A DNA stretch of 39,245 nt from a virus: positions 1 to 39,245 of the IMG/VR virus record IMGVR_UViG_3300009285_002938; one strand, given 5' to 3'. Positions 8,886-15,902 of the stretch are shown in pieces. Numbering within the stretch: position 1 is the first letter of the stretch; each line of letters opens with the position of its first letter. Below the pieces are notes generated by a model, which searched no databases, had not been told where the DNA came from, and saw nothing but the letters and a program-made list of their open reading frames with translations. The position numbers and the translations under genes are program-made.

Positions 8886-9326
8886 ATGCGGATAATAATC
8901 AATTCTCCGACTTATGGGAAGCAAGTGATCATAGTCGACAAGGAGGACTATCTAAAGATCAAAGGGAAAAAGTTATATGTGCACCATGCGGGACAATTTT
9001 TATACGCCAGAATAAACCCCAAAAAAATATCTTTACACCGAATGATTATGAAAGCTCCCAGAGGAATGGTAGTACATCATATAGATCGGAATCCACTAAA
9101 CAATCGCAGAAACAATTTGAGAGTAGTAACTATTCAAGAGAATCTCAGAAATCAGAAAAGGCCAAACAACAAGACAGGGTATACAGGGGTTGCAGTCTTT
9201 CCCCCATATGGGTTTACTGCACAAATAAAAGTCAATTATAAGAAAATACATTTAGGAGTATTTAAAACAATTAAAGAGGCATATAAAGCACGGGAAGAAG
9301 CTGAAAAAAAATATGGATATAACTAA
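8886..9326 (+). CDS. HNH homing endonuclease with C-terminal AP2 domain
   Basis: A 146-residue protein of the common HNH_3-AP2 phage layout. A short N-terminal beta domain (KQVIIVDKEDYLKIKGKKLY) precedes the HNH core: ISLHRMIMKAPRGMVVHHID, then NPLNNRRNNLRVVTIQENLRN. The AP2 DNA-binding module follows (KTGYTGVAVFPPYGFTAQIK, then KKIHLGVFKTIKEAYKAREEAE). All key HNH residues are present, so it is probably active. The gene ends 14 nt inside the endolysin gene, exactly the overlap length seen for the HNH gene at 4097-4597. The reading frame 8843-9241 covering the same DNA is a shadow. Confidence 0.9.
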   Translation: MRIIINSPTYGKQVIIVDKEDYLKIKGKKLYVHHAGQFLYARINPKKISLHRMIMKAPRGMVVHHIDRNPLNNRRNNLRVVTIQENLRNQKRPNNKTGYTGVAVFPPYGFTAQIKVNYKKIHLGVFKTIKEAYKAREEAEKKYGYN

Positions 9327-9984
9327 AATTTTTAATCAATATTTAGGCAAACCAGTTGAAGCTGAAGATCCTGGAAATTTATGGCAATGTTTTGATTGGG
9401 CCTTTAAGTATTGTGATGAGATTGGAGTTCCCAGAAGTGCTATTAGGCATTTAAACGCTTACCAGATATGGACAGAACCTACTGATGAAACTCTCCAGTA
9501 TTTTGATTATATCCCTAATACATTTAGTGGAATCCCCCATCTTGGAGATATAGTTGTATTTTCTACCCTTGTTGGATCATCAGGACACGTGAGTATCGCA
9601 ACAGGAGAGGGAAGTACTACTTCATTTAAGAGTACTGATCAAAACTGGGGCGGTATTAAAAAAGTAGTTTATGTTACTCACAATTATGAAGGAGTTTTAG
9701 GATGGCTTCGACCAATATCTCAAGAGACTGTTTTACCTTGGAATAAAATGCCCCAATATTTAATCGATCTTTTCCATGAAAATAATCTTGATTATACCAA
9801 TGAGGGGCAAATCAGGGAATTTATCCAGAAAGCCAAAGATTATGATGGGATAAAAACTGATTTGTCTAGCTGCCAAAAGGACTTAAAACTAGCGACTAGC
9901 ACGCCTGTAAACGGGGATAATTCGCCCGATAGCTGGTCTAGTGGTATGTTGGTACGTCTTTTATTAAAAAGGTGGCTTTCGTAA
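9313..9984 (+). CDS. CHAP-domain endolysin
   Basis: A 223-residue cytosolic protein with no signal peptide. Residues 1-135 form a CHAP domain: the catalytic cysteine is C26 in LWQCFDWA, the histidine is H92 in SSGHVSIATG, and N111 in QNWGG fits the third polar position. IPHLGDIVVF gives the usual strand before the histidine. CHAP enzymes cut peptide or amide bonds in peptidoglycan. Residues 140-223 are a helical tail of unknown function that may bind the wall. Downstream membrane genes overlap or nearly touch, as expected for a lysis cassette. The start lies in the end of the HNH gene. Confidence 0.87.
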   Translation: MDITKIFNQYLGKPVEAEDPGNLWQCFDWAFKYCDEIGVPRSAIRHLNAYQIWTEPTDETLQYFDYIPNTFSGIPHLGDIVVFSTLVGSSGHVSIATGEGSTTSFKSTDQNWGGIKKVVYVTHNYEGVLGWLRPISQETVLPWNKMPQYLIDLFHENNLDYTNEGQIREFIQKAKDYDGIKTDLSSCQKDLKLATSTPVNGDNSPDSWSSGMLVRLLLKRWLS

Positions 9985-10280
9985 TGGGGAAAACTGAAAA
10001 CTGGATAGAAAAGTTTTTAGATGAGTTTAAGAGGTTGGCAAGAAGGACAGAAAGTACCGAGAAAACGGTTAATATGATCTATCAGGGTCAGGATTTACAG
10101 GAGAAAACAGCCACTAGACAATTGGCAATTGAAGATAGATTGAAAATGTTAGAAGATAGAGTGGCAAGTTTAGAAAAACATTCCAGAGCTGGAATGCAAG
10201 ATGTTAAGAATACCGTAGAAGATAAAATTGACGAGCTTAAAGAAACTATGGACAATATAGAGAAAGGGGGGAAGAAATGA
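9984..10280 (+). CDS. Coiled-coil protein in lysis cassette
   Basis: ATG 9984 overlaps the last base of the endolysin stop and has AGGTGG 8 nt upstream, making it a better start than the in-frame GTG at 9972. The 98 residues are almost entirely heptad-like coiled coil (IEDRLKMLEDRVASLEKH, VEDKIDELKETMDNIEK). It overlaps the next membrane protein by ATGA. A soluble coiled coil placed between endolysin and holin-like genes could be an antiholin or scaffold for the lysis complex, but no family is recognised. Confidence 0.7.
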   Translation: MGKTENWIEKFLDEFKRLARRTESTEKTVNMIYQGQDLQEKTATRQLAIEDRLKMLEDRVASLEKHSRAGMQDVKNTVEDKIDELKETMDNIEKGGKK

Positions 10281-10462
10281 GTAAACAATTTAGCTTGAAT
10301 TTTGGAGATGCTAGAAGTGTCATTATTACGCTTATTTTAGCGGCTATCGCTCAACTGATTGCAGTTTTGCCGACAGTTGATTTTGGACAGAATCAGGAAC
10401 TTACAGCTTTGGTTATTTTAGCTGTGCTTAAATTTGTGCAGAAATTTTTACAAGGTAAGTAA
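10277..10462 (+). CDS. Holin-like small membrane protein
   Basis: 61 residues with two likely membrane helices (SVIITLILAAIAQLIAVLPTV and LTALVILAVLKFVQKF) separated by a short polar turn, and a basic tail. Size, topology and position after the endolysin fit a small holin that permeabilises the inner membrane for endolysin release. Its ATG overlaps the previous stop as ATGA. No sequence motif distinguishes the holin classes, so the call rests on topology and context. Confidence 0.65.
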   Translation: MSKQFSLNFGDARSVIITLILAAIAQLIAVLPTVDFGQNQELTALVILAVLKFVQKFLQGK

Positions 10463-10567
10463 ATGAAAGCAATACTGAAGCTAATTGGGTTACTGGCAGT
10501 TTTCCCCTTTATTGTGGTAGGGCTATTTGTACTTTCTTTTTTAGAGGCAGGAAGGCATGAGTGGTAA
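10463..10567 (+). CDS. Very small single-span membrane protein
   Basis: This 34-codon gene begins on the base after the holin-like stop and ends on the base before the next ATG. It encodes a basic start (MKAILK) and one hydrophobic helix (LIGLLAVFPFIVVGLFVLSF) followed by a polar tail (LEAGRHEW). Its exact fit between two genes and its clean membrane pattern make it likely to be real. It may modulate the holin or act as a second pore component. Confidence 0.55.
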   Translation: MKAILKLIGLLAVFPFIVVGLFVLSFLEAGRHEW

Positions 10568-10849
10568 ATGGAACGTTTACAGGGTTACAGCGAAGAAGTT
10601 TGTACCAGAGCTGAATTATTACAAAGGACAAGTAAAATTGCCCGGATGTTACTTAAATTTGAGGATGCACCTGTCACTATCAGAAAGGCAGGACAGCCGA
10701 CTTTTACTGTAAACTTTGATAGATTGCTCCGGGGTGTATCATATTGTTGCTGGTCAATCTACCGCGACCTGGACAATTTAGGGTTTAAAAGTGTAGCTGA
10801 TGATATTTTAGACAATCTGGAGGAAGAAGATGGAAGAAATTGCACCTGA
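10568..10849 (+). CDS. Hypothetical protein, 93 aa
   Basis: An unrecognised 93-residue, mostly helical protein with a short beta pair (APVTIRKAGQPTFTVNFDRLL) and an acidic C-terminus (ILDNLEEED). It starts directly after the mini membrane protein and overlaps the next gene by 20 nt. It opens a cluster of small, densely overlapping genes typical of early phage regions. Confidence 0.6.
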   Translation: MERLQGYSEEVCTRAELLQRTSKIARMLLKFEDAPVTIRKAGQPTFTVNFDRLLRGVSYCCWSIYRDLDNLGFKSVADDILDNLEEEDGRNCT

Positions 10850-11048
10850 AGATAAATGTGAAATAGATAAAACCTGTGATGGCAAGGCTAACTGGTGGCT
10901 GATTGACCAGGAAGAGAATATAAAATTTAAGGCTTGTGAGGGCCATAAAGACCGTTATTTGACAGGCAGATTCAGAGCAGAGAAAAGGATACTGGGAAGT
11001 GAGTTATCCGAAAAAATCGGACAACTGAAAATGAAAGAATTACAGTGA
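10830..11048 (+). CDS. Hypothetical small cysteine-containing protein
   Basis: 72 residues with Cys/His positions suggestive of a small metal site (CEIDKTCDGKANWWL, then ACEGHKDRYL). The remainder is a charged helix. The start is within the preceding gene (GGAGGAAGA lies just before the ATG), and its TGA overlaps the next gene's GTG. No family is recognised. Confidence 0.6.
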   Translation: MEEIAPEDKCEIDKTCDGKANWWLIDQEENIKFKACEGHKDRYLTGRFRAEKRILGSELSEKIGQLKMKELQ

Positions 11049-11245
11049 TAGAAAAAGAGCTTCAATACAAAAAGCTGGAAAAGGTCTATGGGGAGCGTCT
11101 GGACACCTTTGCTGATCTTTTAGGGAAACTTGATCCTGAGAAAACATATGAGATGTGCTGGGATTTTGACGGCCAAAGACCGTTTGCCAAAGAGATAGAC
11201 TTAAAACCGGAGGTAATTTTTAATGGAGAGGGTGATAGGATATAA
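11045..11245 (+). CDS. Hypothetical protein, 66 aa
   Basis: A GTG start overlaps the preceding stop (GTGA), a coupling arrangement seen throughout this region. The protein has a charged N-terminal helix and a central WDFDGQRPFAKEID segment. Its 3' end carries the GGAGG ribosome site for the next gene. The function is unknown. Confidence 0.55.
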   Translation: MIEKELQYKKLEKVYGERLDTFADLLGKLDPEKTYEMCWDFDGQRPFAKEIDLKPEVIFNGEGDRI

Positions 11246-11459
11246 AAGAGTATGTGTTGATGTAATTATTTCCCGTCCCCAGACAGATGCAGGAGAGGCT
11301 TTGCCTCCAATTAAAGCCAAAAGGACACTTATGAGAGCAATCTATGAGAATTTGGGACCACATACTTTTTGTACAGTAGACAGTGATATATCAGGGATGA
11401 GGGAATTAACTACATGGGGTTCTAATACTGATGACGCTACGGGAAAAAATAAAAAATGA
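11223..11459 (+). CDS. Hypothetical protein, 78 aa
   Basis: A small mixed alpha/beta protein starting 8 nt after a strong GGAGG site that lies inside the upstream gene. It has a first strand VIGYKRVCVDVII and a second part TFCTVDSDISGMRELTTWG. It ends in a basic tail and overlaps the next gene by ATGA. No domain is recognised. Confidence 0.55.
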   Translation: MERVIGYKRVCVDVIISRPQTDAGEALPPIKAKRTLMRAIYENLGPHTFCTVDSDISGMRELTTWGSNTDDATGKNKK

Positions 11460-11650
11460 ATAATGTTGAGCATTGTGAACTGGAACAAAAAACTATAGAA
11501 AGTGCCAAAAAGATGGGGATATCCCATTATGAACTTAATTGTCCACTTAGGGGATCTTGCAGCAAAGGACATTGCCGGTTTGCCTTAACTGAGGATGAGC
11601 TATTATCAGGATTATTTCATAGGCACGATTATGACATCCGAAAAATCTGA
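11456..11650 (+). CDS. Small putative zinc-binding protein
   Basis: 64 residues with a Cys/His-rich centre (HYELNCPLRGSCSKGHCRF) and an additional HCEL near the start, suggesting one metal site. Small zinc proteins are common early phage modulators, but the partner is unknown. It is coupled to its neighbour by an ATGA overlap. Confidence 0.55.
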   Translation: MNNVEHCELEQKTIESAKKMGISHYELNCPLRGSCSKGHCRFALTEDELLSGLFHRHDYDIRKI

Positions 11651-11846
11651 AACAGCACTATATAAAACTATTAAAAGTTTAAGTAAACAACCGAATTTAG
11701 CTGATTATTATGCTGAAAGGCTGGAATTTCACAAAAAATCTTTGGGGTTGGCAGGATACAACCAGTTAGTTTTTAAGCTGGCTCAGATAGATGTGGCTAA
11801 GTGGAAGAAAGGGCTTGACAAGACAATTAACGATGGATTAACATAG
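11595..11846 (+). CDS. Hypothetical helical protein, start uncertain
   Basis: An 83-residue helical protein if started at ATG 11595 (GAGG very close upstream), or 71 residues from ATG 11631, which gives a more usual overlap of 20 nt with the upstream gene. The body reads ETALYKTIKSLSKQP, then LADYYAERLEFHKKSLGLAG. It closes the small-gene cluster and is followed by two tandem hairpins, the second terminator-like. The function is unknown. Confidence 0.55.
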   Translation: MSYYQDYFIGTIMTSEKSETALYKTIKSLSKQPNLADYYAERLEFHKKSLGLAGYNQLVFKLAQIDVAKWKKGLDKTINDGLT

Positions 11847-11850
11847 TCGG

Positions 11851-11905
11851 GCTGTTAGTTTACTAACGGCATCTAAAAGCCATTCGCAAGAGTGGCTTTT
11901 TAAGT
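11851..11905 (+). terminator. Tandem hairpins including a rho-independent terminator
   Basis: The first hairpin (11851-11870) pairs GCTGTTAG with CTAACGGC around a TTTA loop. The second (11875-11900) pairs AAAAGCCATTC with GAGTGGCTTTT, with one wobble pair and a GCAA tetraloop, and ends in a T run. Together they end the small-gene operon 30 nt after its last stop codon. Confidence 0.75.
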
Positions 11906-11919
11906 GGAATTTTTGGTAG

Positions 11920-11925
11920 TTGACA
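11920..11925 (+). promoter_or_regulatory. -35-like TTGACA before the structured HNH leader
   Basis: A consensus TTGACA lies between the terminator and the structured leader at 11958-12048. The expected -10 window (about 11942-11948) holds only TAAGTT, a weak match, so this promoter is possible but incomplete. If used, transcription would begin near 11955 and include the whole RNA switch. Confidence 0.35.
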
Positions 11926-11957
11926 ATTTCTAAATAAAGGCGTAAGTTAAAGATATA

Positions 11958-12048
11958 TATGATCGAAACCTTATTTTTCCCACCTTTTTTTGACCTCCCG
12001 TACAGTGGAACTTCAGGGTTTCGATCATAGCTGTGCGGGAGGTTTTTT
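11958..12048 (+). promoter_or_regulatory. Two-state RNA leader controlling the HNH gene
   Basis: Two long stems interleave. Stem A pairs 11958-11970 (TATGATCGAAACC) with 12017-12029, 13 perfect base pairs. Stem B pairs 11992-12005 (GACCTCCCGTACAG) with 12031-12044, 14 pairs including two wobbles. Only one base separates the 3' arm of A from the 3' arm of B, too short to span stem A, so both stems probably cannot form together. Stem B's 3' arm contains GGGAGG, the ribosome site for ATG 12049, and is followed by a T run. Forming B would hide the site or terminate transcription; forming A would free it. Confidence 0.65.
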
Positions 12049-12561
12049 ATGAGAACTATCTTTTGGACTAAAGAAAAAATTTTAAATTCATTCATTTCAT
12101 ACACTAAGAAATTTGGAATACCTAATTCTAAAAAAATACCACGAAATATAATCCCTTCAAGAAATACAGTTTCACATCATTTTGGGAGTTGGAATAATCT
12201 TATTAAAGAAATTGGTTCAGCTCCTCGTCTTAGGGGTTTTCAAAAAGGACAGATTGTGGGACATAAATTCGAAAAAGGTAATACCTTTTGGAAATTAGGA
12301 AAAAGAATGGGAGGAATAAATAATAAGGGATACTATATTACCAATGGATATAAAAAAATTTGGGTTTACAAAGATAAAAAATATACATTTGAGCATAGGC
12401 TTGTAATGGAAAAAAAATTAGGTCGTAAGCTCTTACCTCATGAAGCAATTCATCATCTTAATGGGATCCGAAGTGATAATAGAGTTGAAAATCTTGAATT
12501 ATGGGTAAAACCACATCTGTCTGGAATTCGATATAAAGATTTAATTAGATTTTATAGCTGA
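12049..12561 (+). CDS. HNH endonuclease with N-terminal HNH-associated repeat
   Basis: A 170-residue protein. Residues 4-56 match the helix-turn-helix repeat often found in homing endonucleases ([18 protein letters not shown], then [14 protein letters not shown]). A lysine/glycine linker ([21 protein letters not shown]) leads to the HNH_3 core: [19 protein letters not shown], then [20 protein letters not shown]. The HH and N residues needed for metal binding are present. ATG 12049 lies 6 nt after GGGAGG, which is buried in the upstream RNA stem. Unlike the other three HNH genes it does not overlap a downstream gene. Confidence 0.9.
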   Translation: MRTIFWTKEKILNSFISYTKKFGIPNSKKIPRNIIPSRNTVSHHFGSWNNLIKEIGSAPRLRGFQKGQIVGHKFEKGNTFWKLGKRMGGINNKGYYITNGYKKIWVYKDKKYTFEHRLVMEKKLGRKLLPHEAIHHLNGIRSDNRVENLELWVKPHLSGIRYKDLIRFYS

Positions 12562-12588
12562 GTGGTAACAGCTTGGTAGGGTTTATAT

Positions 12589-12942
12589 ATGAAATATTTG
12601 TGTCATTGCGGGAAAGAGATATCTATTTTAATATTGGGTTGGCAACAATACAAAAATGCTCATAGCGGGGATATTAGACCTTTGTGTATTTACTGTAAAT
12701 TATACTGTCAAGATTGCGGGAAAGAAGAACATGAATTATTGACCAATGACTTAAATGGTTGGATAGATGTGTTCCATATTCACTTAAGTACTGCCACAAA
12801 AGAAAGAGCGTTAACACAACTTTGGATTCAAATATTAAGCTCTGATAGTTATGATTCCATAAAAGGATATTATCTCCCCAAGACTGACTTAAAAAAGGCG
12901 TTAAGTCAAATAAGAAAGGTAAATGATGCCAGCATATCTTAA
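12589..12942 (+). CDS. Zinc-ribbon protein, unknown
   Basis: 117 residues with Cys pairs in the first third (LCHCGKE, then CIYCKLYCQDCGKEEHE), indicating one or two zinc ribbons. The rest is helical (TKERALTQLWIQILSSDS) with a basic C-terminal helix. It overlaps the primase-helicase start by 20 nt, so the proteins are probably made together. A DNA-binding accessory role in replication is plausible but not shown. Confidence 0.65.
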   Translation: MKYLCHCGKEISILILGWQQYKNAHSGDIRPLCIYCKLYCQDCGKEEHELLTNDLNGWIDVFHIHLSTATKERALTQLWIQILSSDSYDSIKGYYLPKTDLKKALSQIRKVNDASIS

Positions 12943-15304
12943 TAATCAGGAATATAAAAATCCACAAGAATATTTACAAAACAAAGGCTATTCACTGGCT
13001 TTGTGCGGGAGTGAATTAAGAATGAGATGTCCATTTTGTCAACACCCGAATGATAAATTTTATATTAACTCATGCAATGGTTTATGGCATTGTTTTCATT
13101 GCATGGAAGGGGGGAACTGGAAGCAGTTGCTTGAAAAATTAAATGATCCAGAGGCACAGGTTGTTTTAGTTGAACCACAACCTCAAGATATTATTTTATC
13201 CGCCATAGATTTAAGTTTAGTTGAAGAACAACATCTTGAGTTTAAAAAACAAACCATGTTAAAGAAATGGCTCAAGGATAAATGGGGGTGGAATGATAAT
13301 AGTACTGAATGGGCCAAGATTGGTTGGACAGGCAGGTATTTGACTATGCCTATTATTAACTGCCGGGGAGAGTGTGTCAACATAAAAAAGCGGCTTGATC
13401 CTACCAGACTTGCCTCAACAGATTTTAAAGGCTTTATCGGGGTTGCGGGGAGGTCAGCTGCTTTATATAACGAGCAGATACTTTATGACAACCCTGACTA
13501 CATTATTATATGCGAGGGTGAAAAAGATTGTTTAATTTTGCACCAGTATGGTTTTAACGCTGTTACGACTACCCAGGGAGCCGGAGGTTTTAAAAGTGAG
13601 TGGCTGGAAATGTTTAGGGAAATACCCAAAATATATATCTGTCTGGATAATGATAAATATGCGGTAAGCGGAAATACAGGACAACTAGCCGCTGATAATT
13701 TAGCTTCCAAGTTTAAAGATATTGATATTAATACTTTTTTAATTCGTTTACCTGATCCTACATACATTGCAAAGAAAATGGATGTTACTAACTTTTTTAT
13801 AGATCAAAAGAAAAAGCGGGAAGATTTTCAGGAATTAATGGCAAATGCCGAAGGGATGTCTTTAACTGAAAATGAGAATTTATTTCAAGTTGGGGGAGCG
13901 GAAACTGAAAACTTTGTAGCAGAGACAGTTTACAATTCTAATGATAAAGAACCGTATAAATTTTGTGTTTTTGACAAAGCGACAGGCAAAGTTAGTTACA
14001 AACTTTCAATAAAGGTTAAAGATGAAACAGTTTATCCTCTGGTTTCTCCCATTGTACACTTGCCGGAAAAGGCAGAATTTGTGGAAGAAGCAGATTTGGA
14101 CAAAGCTATTACAGATTTTATTTCAACTTACTGCTGGATGGAAGACAAGAATCTTTTTTTAGCTACTATATATATTAAGTATTCATGGATATTTGACCAG
14201 TACTCAGTTGTTCCTTATCTTCGTTCCTCAGGGATGCCAGGGACAGGTAAAACGAGGTTCAATGATGCTGTGGGGATTCTCTGTTACCGTCCAGTTATTC
14301 TAAACGGCGGAGTATCTGAGGCAGCGTTATTCAGGATTGTGGATATGTATAAACCCACTCTGGTGATTAATGAATTTGACAGGTTAAATAGTGATGAGAA
14401 GTCATTGTTTACAACAATATTAAATAATGGTTATGAAAAAGGGAAAGAGGTAGTTCGGGTTGAAGGAGAAAAAGTCAGGACACTAAAATTTTTTAAAGTC
14501 TTTTGCCCTAAGATTTTTGCTACTATTGACCGCTTTAAGGACTCAGCGCTGGAGTCAAGAATCATAAGCCTAGAGTCTAAAGAATTCCCGACCGATTTGC
14601 GGAACAACTACCCGGTTATTTTGGACGATGAGTACTTTGAAAAGGCAAAAAAGGTCAGAAATATGCTTTTAGGGTTCCGTTTTGGTCATTTTTGCGAGTC
14701 TGCCGCGAGTCTGCCGCGAGTCTGTAATTTGGATAGTCCAGGCACAAGCTCCACGGCTAACGGATTGTCAGAAAGCTCTAATAACAGACTCGCACCCGAT
14801 TTGATTGTTGTACCAATCCAATCACCTACTTTGCGAGTCTGCGAGTCTGTTATTCCGGAAAGGGGGGGTCTAAAAAAAATATTTTTAGACGTTTTGGAAT
14901 TTTCCGGACGGACTAGACAGACCTTTTATCCATTACTATCGGTCTTAAAACCAGAAGATATTGACCAGTTTATAAAATATGTTAAAGAGTACCAAAACGA
15001 TATTATTTCTTTAAGAGGAACAGAAGATCTGGGAATTATTGCCACTACTATAATTAGATTGTATCAAGATAGTCCTGAAGTGCTGGTCAAGACTTTGCGG
15101 GAAGAGGTGAATTTACAAATAGACAAAGAAATCAGCCCGCAAAAAATGAGGTGGCACTTAAAAAAACTTAAAATAGAAACAGATACGGTAGGACATCAAA
15201 ATATGAAGTTTTTAATTCTTACCCCGGAATGTGTTGCAGAACTATCAAATAAATTTATTCCCAGAGAAGAAGAAGACACTATTCTGGAAGGGTTAAATGG
15301 ATAG
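12923..15304 (+). CDS. Phage primase-helicase (zinc finger, TOPRIM, P-loop ATPase)
   Basis: A 793-residue replication protein. Residues 36-60 hold a CHC2-like zinc finger (CPFCQH, then WHCFHC). TOPRIM motifs follow: ICEGEKD at 196-202 and CLDNDK at 240-245, for metal-dependent primer synthesis. The C-terminal half is a P-loop ATPase with Walker A GMPGTGKTR at 437-445 and Walker B TLVINEFD at 479-486, presumably the helicase motor. It would make RNA primers and unwind phage DNA for a host polymerase, since no phage polymerase is visible. Residues 591-645 are unusually Ser/Pro-rich because the DNA there is made of repeats (see 14694-14890). The start has AAAGG upstream; ATG 12926 is an equal alternative. 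Confidence 0.88.
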   Translation: MMPAYLNNQEYKNPQEYLQNKGYSLALCGSELRMRCPFCQHPNDKFYINSCNGLWHCFHCMEGGNWKQLLEKLNDPEAQVVLVEPQPQDIILSAIDLSLVEEQHLEFKKQTMLKKWLKDKWGWNDNSTEWAKIGWTGRYLTMPIINCRGECVNIKKRLDPTRLASTDFKGFIGVAGRSAALYNEQILYDNPDYIIICEGEKDCLILHQYGFNAVTTTQGAGGFKSEWLEMFREIPKIYICLDNDKYAVSGNTGQLAADNLASKFKDIDINTFLIRLPDPTYIAKKMDVTNFFIDQKKKREDFQELMANAEGMSLTENENLFQVGGAETENFVAETVYNSNDKEPYKFCVFDKATGKVSYKLSIKVKDETVYPLVSPIVHLPEKAEFVEEADLDKAITDFISTYCWMEDKNLFLATIYIKYSWIFDQYSVVPYLRSSGMPGTGKTRFNDAVGILCYRPVILNGGVSEAALFRIVDMYKPTLVINEFDRLNSDEKSLFTTILNNGYEKGKEVVRVEGEKVRTLKFFKVFCPKIFATIDRFKDSALESRIISLESKEFPTDLRNNYPVILDDEYFEKAKKVRNMLLGFRFGHFCESAASLPRVCNLDSPGTSSTANGLSESSNNRLAPDLIVVPIQSPTLRVCESVIPERGGLKKIFLDVLEFSGRTRQTFYPLLSVLKPEDIDQFIKYVKEYQNDIISLRGTEDLGIIATTIIRLYQDSPEVLVKTLREEVNLQIDKEISPQKMRWHLKKLKIETDTVGHQNMKFLILTPECVAELSNKFIPREEEDTILEGLNG
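14694..14849 (+). repeat. Iteron-like repeats GCGAGTCTG within the primase-helicase gene
   Basis: Six exact copies of GCGAGTCTG occur: direct copies at 14694, 14705 and 14716 (11-bp period), an inverted copy at 14785-14793, and direct copies at 14833 and 14841 (8-bp period). The inverted copy and the fifth/sixth copies extend to a 14-bp inverted match (ATAACAGACTCGCA versus TGCGAGTCTGTTAT). Helically phased repeats inside a replication gene resemble the lambda origin in gene O, so an origin or replication-protein binding region is inferred. Confidence 0.6.
14868..14890 (+). repeat. AT-rich palindrome next to the iterons
   Basis: GTCTAAAAA pairs with TTTTTAGAC around a 5-base centre, giving a nine-pair AT-rich palindrome 18 bp after the last iteron and right after a run of seven G. 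A readily melted palindrome beside phased iterons is the layout of many phage origins. The DNA is also coding, so this remains a prediction. Confidence 0.5.
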
Positions 15305-15500
15305 AATAAAAGAAGGTTTTACTAAAATAAAACTGGCTCACGACTGGGCCGCTAGAAACTCCGAAAACAGACAGGCGGACTACCAGACTCTCTTAGAACG
15401 GTTAGAGGTAGTTTTTAAGGAACTTGAAAAAGAGGGAGTCAATAGAGAATACTCGGCGGCTTTATTTGTATTTGGGAATTGCCCTATTGACAACTACTAA
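15297..15500 (+). CDS. Hypothetical protein, 67 aa
   Basis: A small helical protein whose ATG lies 8 nt inside the end of the primase-helicase gene. It reads KIKLAHDWAARNSENRQADY and then LLERLEVVFKELEKEGV, a charged helical hairpin. Its 3' end contains the TTGACA of the promoter for the next gene. The function is unknown; co-translation with the primase-helicase hints at a replication role. Confidence 0.6.
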   Translation: MDRIKEGFTKIKLAHDWAARNSENRQADYQTLLERLEVVFKELEKEGVNREYSAALFVFGNCPIDNY

Positions 15501-15514
15501 AAGTGTGGTAATAT
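15487..15514 (+). promoter_or_regulatory. Promoter for RHH regulator (TTGACA, TGG-TAATAT)
   Basis: TTGACA at 15487-15492 and TAATAT at 15509-15514 are separated by 16 bp, with TG at the extended -10 position. ATG 15521 follows after 6 nt, predicting a leaderless message. The -35 lies within the end of the upstream coding region. Confidence 0.6.
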
Positions 15515-15520
15515 AGTAGT

Positions 15521-15679
15521 ATGAGTAATAGATTTGCAGAGTTAAACGTACAAATAGGTAAAAAACAGATGGAGATGCTTAATAAATTATCTGAAGTGTC
15601 AATGAAACCCAAGGCGGTACTGGTAAGGGAAGCTATTGAACTTCTGTTTAGGAGTCCTGGAGGGAAAATAAATGGATAA
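15521..15679 (+). CDS. Ribbon-helix-helix (CopG/Arc-like) regulator
   Basis: A 52-residue protein with the pattern of an RHH DNA-binding domain: a strand FAELNVQIGKKQMEMLNKLS followed by a helix pair with KPKAVLVREAIELLF, matching the family's strand, turn and two helices. RHH dimers insert paired strands into the major groove and usually repress promoters, often their own. It has a strong promoter of its own and overlaps the next gene by 8 nt. It is the only clear transcription-regulator candidate in the window. Its operator has not been identified. Confidence 0.65.
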   Translation: MSNRFAELNVQIGKKQMEMLNKLSEVSMKPKAVLVREAIELLFRSPGGKING

Positions 15680-15875
15680 ACTTAAACTACAACCCATTTT
15701 AGATTTAATCCACCCGGATAGCCATAAACTGAATGAAGAAACAAAGTATGATCTGGCGATTGCTTTATATGATTATATGATAAATGAAATAGAAAAAGTA
15801 AACATCCCCACTGCCGAAGAATTAGCAGACTTTGAAGCTGAAGCAAGATCAGTTTGTTACGAAGAAGTAATTTAA
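15672..15875 (+). CDS. Hypothetical protein, 67 aa
   Basis: A small acidic helical protein (LDLIHPDSHKLNEETKYDLA, then PTAEELADFEAEARSVCYEE) that starts within the last codons of the RHH regulator, suggesting translational coupling. GGGGGGTGA after its stop serves the next gene. No family is recognised. Confidence 0.6.
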   Translation: MDKLKLQPILDLIHPDSHKLNEETKYDLAIALYDYMINEIEKVNIPTAEELADFEAEARSVCYEEVI

Positions 15876-15902
15876 ACTTGAAGGGGGGTGAACTAAACTA
15901 TT

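Noticed and set aside
8843-9241. A 132-residue reading frame overlapping the AP2/HNH gene
   Set aside because: It has Lys/Ser/Gln-rich low-complexity content with no domain, while the overlapping frame has a complete HNH and AP2 domain.
11958-12044. A stable H-type pseudoknot formed by stems A and B together
   Set aside because: The connector between the 3' arms is a single base and would have to span a 13-bp stem, so alternative structures are more likely than a full pseudoknot.
11847-12561. Group I intron or IscB-type (HEARO) element around the HNH gene at 12049
   Set aside because: No group I core pairing or interrupted host gene is seen, and the protein is a 170-residue HNH_3 enzyme without RuvC parts, so it is a free-standing HNH with a structured leader.
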